From assembly GCA_017427185.1 (NCBI GenBank), contig JAFRTJ010000009.1:62001-126000 (forward strand): DNA of 64,000 nt, written 5' to 3'. The position numbers and the translations under genes were made by a program. The stretch is from Bacteroidaceae bacterium (GTDB lineage Bacteria > Bacteroidota > Bacteroidia > Bacteroidales > Bacteroidaceae). The notes under the pieces were generated by a model, which had not been told where the DNA came from, did no database searches, and saw nothing but the letters and a program-made list of their open reading frames with translations. Below are positions 59,024-64,000 of the stretch, piece by piece. Numbering within the stretch: position 1 is the first letter of the stretch; every line of letters begins with the position of its first letter.

Positions 59024-59676
59024 AACTCATCTTGTGCGACAACCAGGAAATCACCCGATGGGCCATTTCTGAACTGGCATGCAAAACGGGCCTCTGCGAG
59101 GAGAAAGACATTCTGGTGGTCAATAACATCCACGGGCTGAAAAGATCTGTCAGCGAGGCTGGAAACGAGCAAAACGGCCTGCTCGTTGTGTTTGACTACA
59201 CTCAATTCAACTGCACAGAAGACGAACTGCTGCTCTTGAGCCTTCGCTTTCCCCAAGTCAACTACATCCTTTTCAGCGACCAACTGAGCCGTTATTTCCT
59301 GCAACGCATGATTTACAGCAGCACCAATTTCAGCGTCCTGCTGAAAGACTGCTCCATCGATGAGACACAAAACTGCCTCCTCAAAGCAGCCCACGGCGAA
59401 CAATACGTCTGCCAACGTGTGATCGGATGGCTCGAAAGCCCAGAGAAGGCAGAGAACACCCATTCGCCTCTCACGTCCACAGAGAGGGAAATCTTGAAAT
59501 CACTCTCTATGGGACGCACTACCAAAGAGATAGCAAGTGAACGTTGCCTCAGCGTCTACACCATCATGACGCATCGCAAGAACATCTTTCGCAAGTTAGG
59601 GGTCAACAATGCTCAGGAAGCTATTCGTTATGCGCTTCGAGCCGGCATTGTTGACCCCATGGAATACTATATCTAA
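59020..59676 (+). CDS. LuxR-family response regulator-like protein
   Basis: The 218-residue product has an N-terminal receiver-like domain ([20 protein letters not shown]) and a C-terminal LuxR/NarL helix-turn-helix (LTSTEREILKSLSMGRTTKE, TIMTHRKNIFRKLGV). The receiver keeps an N-terminal acidic residue (D7) and an FDYTQF segment near 70 in the place of the phosphorylated aspartate, but it is diverged, so phosphorylation is doubtful. It overlaps porZ by ATGA; regulation of type IX secretion or envelope genes is a guess. The frame goes up to 58876 inside porZ, but the ATG at 59020 is the natural start. Confidence 0.82.
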   Translation: MKLILCDNQEITRWAISELACKTGLCEEKDILVVNNIHGLKRSVSEAGNEQNGLLVVFDYTQFNCTEDELLLLSLRFPQVNYILFSDQLSRYFLQRMIYSSTNFSVLLKDCSIDETQNCLLKAAHGEQYVCQRVIGWLESPEKAENTHSPLTSTEREILKSLSMGRTTKEIASERCLSVYTIMTHRKNIFRKLGVNNAQEAIRYALRAGIVDPMEYYI

Positions 59677-59694
59677 CGAAGCTTTGATTCCCTT

Positions 59695-60642
59695 TTACAA
59701 AGGATAATCCTCGAAAGCATAGAGCAGAGTGCTCAGGTAACGCTCGCCTGTATCAGGCAGCAGAGCAACGATACGTTTTCCCTCGAATTCTGGGCGCTGC
59801 GCAACCTGCAAGGCAGCATATGTGGCAGCACCACTGGATATACCTACCAAGAGACCCTCTGCCAGGCTCAGTTCGCGACCTGTCAGGATGGCATCATCAT
59901 CCTTTACTTGAACAATCTCGTCTATCACGCTGTTGTCGTACGTATCAGGAACGAAACCTGCGCCAATTCCTTGAATTTTGTGAGCACCAGGCGTGCCGCC
60001 ACTCAGGACAGGACTACTGGCTGGTTCTACTGCGATAATCTTCACGTTGGGATTCTGCTTTTTCAGGTAACGCCCAACACCACTGATAGTACCACCCGTT
60101 CCTACACCTGCTACGAAGACATCTATCTGTCCGTCTGTATCTTCCCATATTTCCTTGCCCGTCGTCTGGAAATGAACCTCAGGATTAGCAGGATTCTGGA
60201 ACTGCTGCAGGATAACCGCTCCAGGAGTCTCCTCCTTCAGTTTATTGGCCTCAGCAATCGCACCTTTCATACCCAATGCACCACTGGTGAGAACCAACTT
60301 GGCACCTGCCGCACGAAGCAGATTCTGACGCTCACGACTCATGGTTTCAGGCATCACGATGATTGCCTCGTAACCTTTCACACGACTGATCCAAGCCAGA
60401 CCAACACCTGTGTTCCCACTTGTAGGCTCTATTATCACGCTGCCTGGCTTCAGGATACCTTTCTTCTCAGCATCCTCAATCATGTTCAGAGCAATACGAT
60501 CTTTTACACTTCCGCCTGGGTTGAAGTATTCCACTTTTGCCAGAATTTGTGCCTTCACGCCCTTTTGAGCGGTCAATCGCTGAAGGTCTACCAAAGGAGT
60601 GTTACCAATCAGCTCTGTCAGTTTCTGATAAATCTTTGCCAT
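59695..60642 (-). CDS. cysK: Cysteine synthase A (O-acetylserine sulfhydrylase)
   Basis: CysK makes cysteine from O-acetylserine and sulfide using pyridoxal phosphate. The 315-residue product has FNPGGSVKDRIALNMI with the PLP lysine, EPTSGNTGVGLAWI, GVGTGGTISGVGRYLK, and SLAEGLLVGISSGAA. The length and residues are typical. It is 18 bp from the convergent luxR gene, so both share almost no terminator space. A candidate operator lies in its promoter. Confidence 0.95.
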   Translation of the reverse strand: MAKIYQKLTELIGNTPLVDLQRLTAQKGVKAQILAKVEYFNPGGSVKDRIALNMIEDAEKKGILKPGSVIIEPTSGNTGVGLAWISRVKGYEAIIVMPETMSRERQNLLRAAGAKLVLTSGALGMKGAIAEANKLKEETPGAVILQQFQNPANPEVHFQTTGKEIWEDTDGQIDVFVAGVGTGGTISGVGRYLKKQNPNVKIIAVEPASSPVLSGGTPGAHKIQGIGAGFVPDTYDNSVIDEIVQVKDDDAILTGRELSLAEGLLVGISSGAATYAALQVAQRPEFEGKRIVALLPDTGERYLSTLLYAFEDYPL

Positions 60643-60689
60643 AATTCTTCTTTTTTTATATGGTTAGTAAATATGTTGTTTCGACGGTG

Positions 60690-60738
60690 CAAAGGTATGA
60701 GGTTTTGCAATACCCACCTATACCACATTTAGGGTATT
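60690..60738 (-). promoter_or_regulatory. cysK promoter with inverted repeat
   Basis: On the minus strand TACCTTTG (60697 to 60690) is an exact -7 box about 48 bp before the ATG. Upstream, AATACCC (60709-60715) and GGGTATT (60732-60738) form a perfect 7-bp inverted repeat over the -33 region, a position suited to an operator or activator site. Confidence 0.5.
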
Positions 60739-60852
60739 TTTCCTTTCTTTCTCATGAAGAAAAAATTTTTTTGAAAAATACTCTTTTCGTGTTATATTTT
60801 TGCAGGTTTCTCACCGAGTTCAGAAAAAGAACAACTGTAAATCCGTGTTATC

Positions 60853-62082
60853 TTATGCAGGGAATTGGATGGTGAAGCGCGTGAGGTGATCTGTGGGGTC
60901 GGTAAGGAGGCTGAAGGTACAGCGGTGGGCGGTCAGGATGTCGCGGATAAGGAGCAGGCCAATGCCCTGACCCTGTGGCTTTGTTGAGAAGAAGGGCGTG
61001 AAGAGATTAGAGGCAATTTCAGGCGGAATGCCGCGTCCATTGTCGGTCACAGTGAGGGAGGATGGAGTGACAGCGATAGTGATTATACCCTTTTCCGTAT
61101 GTGATTCCTTGATGCTTTCAATGGAATTCTTGACGATATTCACCAGCACTTGCCCAAAGAGAGTTGTATCAAGGTGTACAGGGATAGCTTCGTCGGAAAG
61201 CTGAAGGTCCAGATGCACATGAGCTGTCAGGCATAGGTTTTCAAGAAATGGGCGGCATGTTTCCACTTCCTCACTGAGGTCGCAAAGCTGGAGTTGGGGT
61301 TGTGGAATCTTCACTACCTCTGCAAAGCGTGTCACAAAGGCAGAAAGGGTTTTGAGCCGTTCGGACAAGGATTTTCTCATTTCCCATTCTCCGTTTTCCA
61401 TAATGCTAACAGTTCCTGCTACGCTATTGTTGACCTCATGTGCAATCATACGTATTATCCGCTCGTATGCTGCTTTCTCTGCGCGGTGTATCTCTTCGGT
61501 GAGGGATTCGATGAGGAAGAAGGGATGTCGGTAGCCTCTGTCAGGGAATGACAGATGACTGATACGATATAGCTGTGGTCCACCTGCAAGGCGCACGTTG
61601 GTTGACTCTCCGAGCGTCAGAGAACGCATTGCTTCTTCTATGGCAGGCGACAGCATCTGTTGGGCAGCAGGATTCATGGACGTAATGTTGCCCTCCAAGT
61701 CACACTGGACGATGCCCATTGGTGATGCTTCAATAAGAAGACTAAGGAAAGTGTATTGCTCTTCAAGACTCAGATGTTCACTACGTAGTCGATTCAGCAG
61801 GTCATTAAATGTGCGGACAATGATGTCCGTCTCGTGCTGTCCTGACGGAGCGAGCCGTGTCGTCAAATCCAAGTCCTTTACCAGTTCCATGCCACTTACG
61901 AGTGTATCGTAAGGACGTATAGTCTTCTGGTAGAAGATCCATAGGTAGCAAAACATCATCACAATAAAGCCTTCCGTCGCGTAGAACAATCGGGGATGGA
62001 CATGAAACGTAGCAAACAAAGCAATGCAGGCTATCAGGAAGATGCACAAACTGAGGATGAAGAAATAATACTTAAGTTTCAT
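60853..62082 (-). CDS. Sensor histidine kinase, NtrB-like, with HAMP-like and PAS regions
   Basis: Two close membrane segments (about 5-25 and 33-50) leave little periplasmic sensor. They are followed by a HAMP-like linker, a PAS-type region (LIEASPMGIVQCDLEGNITSMNPAAQQML), the phosphorylated histidine in RMIAHEVNNSVAG (about residue 215), and the ATPase with NIVKNSIESI, DNGRGIP and FFSTKPQGQGIGLLL. It should phosphorylate the adjacent response regulator. The start overlaps the regulator's stop by ATGA, so they are made together. The signal is unknown but is likely sensed at the membrane or in the cytosol. Confidence 0.9.
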   Translation of the reverse strand: MKLKYYFFILSLCIFLIACIALFATFHVHPRLFYATEGFIVMMFCYLWIFYQKTIRPYDTLVSGMELVKDLDLTTRLAPSGQHETDIIVRTFNDLLNRLRSEHLSLEEQYTFLSLLIEASPMGIVQCDLEGNITSMNPAAQQMLSPAIEEAMRSLTLGESTNVRLAGGPQLYRISHLSFPDRGYRHPFFLIESLTEEIHRAEKAAYERIIRMIAHEVNNSVAGTVSIMENGEWEMRKSLSERLKTLSAFVTRFAEVVKIPQPQLQLCDLSEEVETCRPFLENLCLTAHVHLDLQLSDEAIPVHLDTTLFGQVLVNIVKNSIESIKESHTEKGIITIAVTPSSLTVTDNGRGIPPEIASNLFTPFFSTKPQGQGIGLLLIRDILTAHRCTFSLLTDPTDHLTRFTIQFPA

Positions 62083-63404
62083 AGCCCATGTTTTTCAATC
62101 TTTCGGTATAGTGCTCCACGACTGATGCCCAGTTCTTTTGCCGCGAGGGAGAGGTTGCCATCATGTTTGGCAATGCTAGCAGCGATGGCTACGCGCTCCA
62201 TATCGTCAAGCGTGGCAGGTGAACCATCGGGAAGTCCCGATGACACAGGAACAGGTTTTAAATGAGGAGTGAAATCGGCAGCAGTGAGCAGAGTCGAGGT
62301 GGGGTCATGCATCAGCACTGCCCTCTCCACCAAATTCTTCAATTCGCGGATATTGCCAGGAAACGGAAGTGTCTGGAGACAACCGATAGCCTCTGTCGAG
62401 ATGGTGACAAGCGGGAGATGGTTTGCCTCACAAGCCATCCGAAGAAAGTGATTAACCAGTAGCGGTATGTCCTCGCGGCGTTCACGGAGAGGCGGCAAGC
62501 GCAGGTTAATCAAGTTGATGCGGTAAAAGAGATCCTCGCGAAAAGTGTGTTCTTCGACCATTGCCTGCAGGTCAGCATTCGTGGCGCAAACCACCCTGAC
62601 ATCCGTACGGCGAGTATGGCTGTCGCCCAGCACCTCGTATGTCTGATCCTGCAATACACGCAGCAGTTTCACTTGGCTGGCCAATGATAGTTCGCCAATT
62701 TCGTCGAGGAAAATCGTGCCGCCTTTGGCCAGTTCAAAACGGCCTATACGGTCGGTCTTGGCATCGGTAAACGAGCCCATCTTGTGACCGAACATCTCAC
62801 TCTCGAACAAAGATGTGGAAATGCCGCCTAGGTTCACTTTCACAAACGGCCCGTTAGCGCGTTGGCTTTGCCGGTGGATTGCCTCAGCAATAAGCTCCTT
62901 GCCCGTACCGCTTTCACCTGTAATCAAAACGGGTGCATTAGTCGGGGCAATGCGGGCCACAGTAGCAAGAATGCCAGAGAGGGATGTACCGACAATAGGC
63001 GAGCCTTGGATGGGCTGAACCGCGGGACTTGCATTATTTATCTTGATAGCAGTTTCAATCCTGTCTAATAGCACACCATTATCCCACGGCTTAGTAATGA
63101 AGTCGAAGGCACCGGCTCGCATGCCTTGCACGGCCAGTTCGATGGAACCCCATGCGGTCATCAGGATACATAGCATCTCCGGACGGAACACCTTAATCTG
63201 CTTCAGTAGTGTAAGACCTTCAAATCCGTCTGTAGCCCTTGTATAGTTCATATCCATCAACACTAGCTCCACGGCTGGCATGCTACGCACTATTTGCACA
63301 GCCTCCTTCAGTCCCCCTGCTAACGCCACCTCATAGCCATTGCGCTCCAGAATAAGCTTCAGCGAGAGCCGGATGTTTTTATCGTCATCTACTACGAGAA
63401 TCAT
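62079..63404 (-). CDS. Sigma-54-dependent response regulator (NtrC family)
   Basis: The 441-residue product has a receiver (VVDDDKNIR; phosphorylated aspartate in VLMDMNY), a sigma-54 activation AAA+ domain (about 140-370; Walker A ITGESGTGKELIA, Walker B FLDEIGEL), and a C-terminal Fis-type helix-turn-helix (SLAAKELGISRGALYRKI). The loop that contacts sigma-54, usually GAFTGA, reads GSFTDA here; its central threonine is kept. Genes under sigma-54 are its likely targets. It starts at the base next to the stop codon of the Fic gene and is followed by the kinase gene. Confidence 0.92.
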   Translation of the reverse strand: MILVVDDDKNIRLSLKLILERNGYEVALAGGLKEAVQIVRSMPAVELVLMDMNYTRATDGFEGLTLLKQIKVFRPEMLCILMTAWGSIELAVQGMRAGAFDFITKPWDNGVLLDRIETAIKINNASPAVQPIQGSPIVGTSLSGILATVARIAPTNAPVLITGESGTGKELIAEAIHRQSQRANGPFVKVNLGGISTSLFESEMFGHKMGSFTDAKTDRIGRFELAKGGTIFLDEIGELSLASQVKLLRVLQDQTYEVLGDSHTRRTDVRVVCATNADLQAMVEEHTFREDLFYRINLINLRLPPLRERREDIPLLVNHFLRMACEANHLPLVTISTEAIGCLQTLPFPGNIRELKNLVERAVLMHDPTSTLLTAADFTPHLKPVPVSSGLPDGSPATLDDMERVAIAASIAKHDGNLSLAAKELGISRGALYRKIEKHGL

Positions 63405-64000
63405 TTATCGATGTTTTTCTTTGTTGTATGGAATCTTAAAATAGTCAAGTAAAGACTTGTACTGGTCTTGGGCAGTCAGACATGTATCCATGAGAAAACC
63501 GTTAGTGTGGCCCCACTCCTGCAAACCACGATAGTAGAACAGCTTCAGTTCATCGAAAATAATGAAGGGAACGATGTCATTGGCAAGGCATTCCTTGAAC
63601 ATCAGCAGTCGTCCTATGCGACCATTGCCGTCCTGAAAAGGATGAATCTTCTCGAATCGGACATGGAAGTCGAGAATATCCTCCAATGTCTTTCGCTTTG
63701 TATTATTATAGCTGCTGATTAATGCCTTCATCTGTTGGTGAACCTCGTTGGGCAGAGTGGTCTCCATTCCTCCCACCTCATTTGGCAGACGCTTGTAGTC
63801 GCCTACCGCAAACCATTCCCTGCGATCATCTGATGTTTCTCTCTTGAGCATCATGTGCAGTTGCTTGACGAGACTTTCAGACAAAGGTTCTTTGGCATGG
63901 TCTATGATATAATCAATACAACGGAAATGATTGACCGTCTCCACTATATCATCCACATTGACAACAGAATCTGTAATGCCGATAGTGTTCGTCTCGAAGA
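63405..64000 (-). CDS. Fic domain protein (partial, N-terminus outside window)
   Basis: Fic enzymes transfer AMP or other nucleotide groups to target proteins. The frame has HPFQDGNGRIGR, a full Fic active-site motif (HxFx(D/E)GNGRxxR), and is open to the right edge; upstream in frame, FETNTIGITDS resembles the region before the Fic core, so the GTG at 63956 is not the true start. The stop is directly followed by the start of the response regulator gene, which suggests one transcript. The link to the two-component pair is unexplained. Confidence 0.85.
   Translation of the reverse strand, partial: FETNTIGITDSVVNVDDIVETVNHFRCIDYIIDHAKEPLSESLVKQLHMMLKRETSDDRREWFAVGDYKRLPNEVGGMETTLPNEVHQQMKALISSYNNTKRKTLEDILDFHVRFEKIHPFQDGNGRIGRLLMFKECLANDIVPFIIFDELKLFYYRGLQEWGHTNGFLMDTCLTAQDQYKSLLDYFKIPYNKEKHR

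Overview
The window looks like chromosomal core DNA of a Bacteroidales bacterium, most likely a Prevotella-like rumen or gut species. The reasons are a GH10 xylanase fused to a CE1 esterase (an architecture known from Prevotella), a frdCAB fumarate reductase with a single cytochrome b, a PorZ-like protein of the type IX secretion system, a circularly permuted imelysin, a DUF2851 protein, and many promoters with the Bacteroidetes -7 box TAnnTTTG. There are no insertion sequences, phage genes, rRNA or tRNA genes that I can see.

Layout. 1-9907 (minus strand) is a haem/iron envelope cluster: a porin with a C-terminal coiled coil, a permuted imelysin lipoprotein, a di-haem oxidoreductase, a second porin, a mono-haem lipoprotein, a RidA-like protein, a fused CcsBA cytochrome c assembly protein, and a PBP4-type peptidase cut by the window edge. 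A divergent regulator (10095-11066) joins an ScdA/hemerythrin-like sensor to a LuxR helix-turn-helix. 11041-13253 holds a sugar kinase and a PatB/MalY lyase facing away from each other. 13586-19698 (minus) is an operon dapB - lepB - catalytically dead LepB paralogue - WbqC - RluA-type pseudouridine synthase - EamA exporter. 19791-24787 (plus) holds DUF2851, a thioesterase, dprA and the xylanase-esterase. 25155-34026 (minus) holds an FAD/Fe-S dehydrogenase, a GH95-like lipoprotein hydrolase and frdCAB, which ends in a strong terminator hairpin. 34209-41469 (plus) is mnmG - (parS-like site) - apt - uvrC - dtd - mazG - deoC - OmpA lipoprotein. Then come a polyprenyl synthase (minus), polA - phosphoesterase, ychF - lgt (plus), mutS (minus), and a tightly overlapping plus-strand run leuS - yitT - yitT - rdgB - porZ - luxR. 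The window ends on the minus strand with cysK and a histidine kinase / sigma-54 response regulator / Fic group.

The most unusual signal is outside the genes. Four intergenic arrays (near 13.4, 25.0, 36.7 and 48.5 kb) each carry 4-5 copies of a 14-bp near-palindrome, TTCAACRYGTTGAA, repeated at exactly 22 bp. Every convergent gene gap longer than 20 bp in this window holds one, and the fourth follows apt. Some spacers are shared between arrays, so they are a dispersed repeat family and not chance palindromes. The even two-helical-turn spacing suggests a DNA-binding platform at gene ends. Other points of interest are the dead signal-peptidase paralogue, the parS-like palindrome after mnmG, and candidate operators in several promoters.
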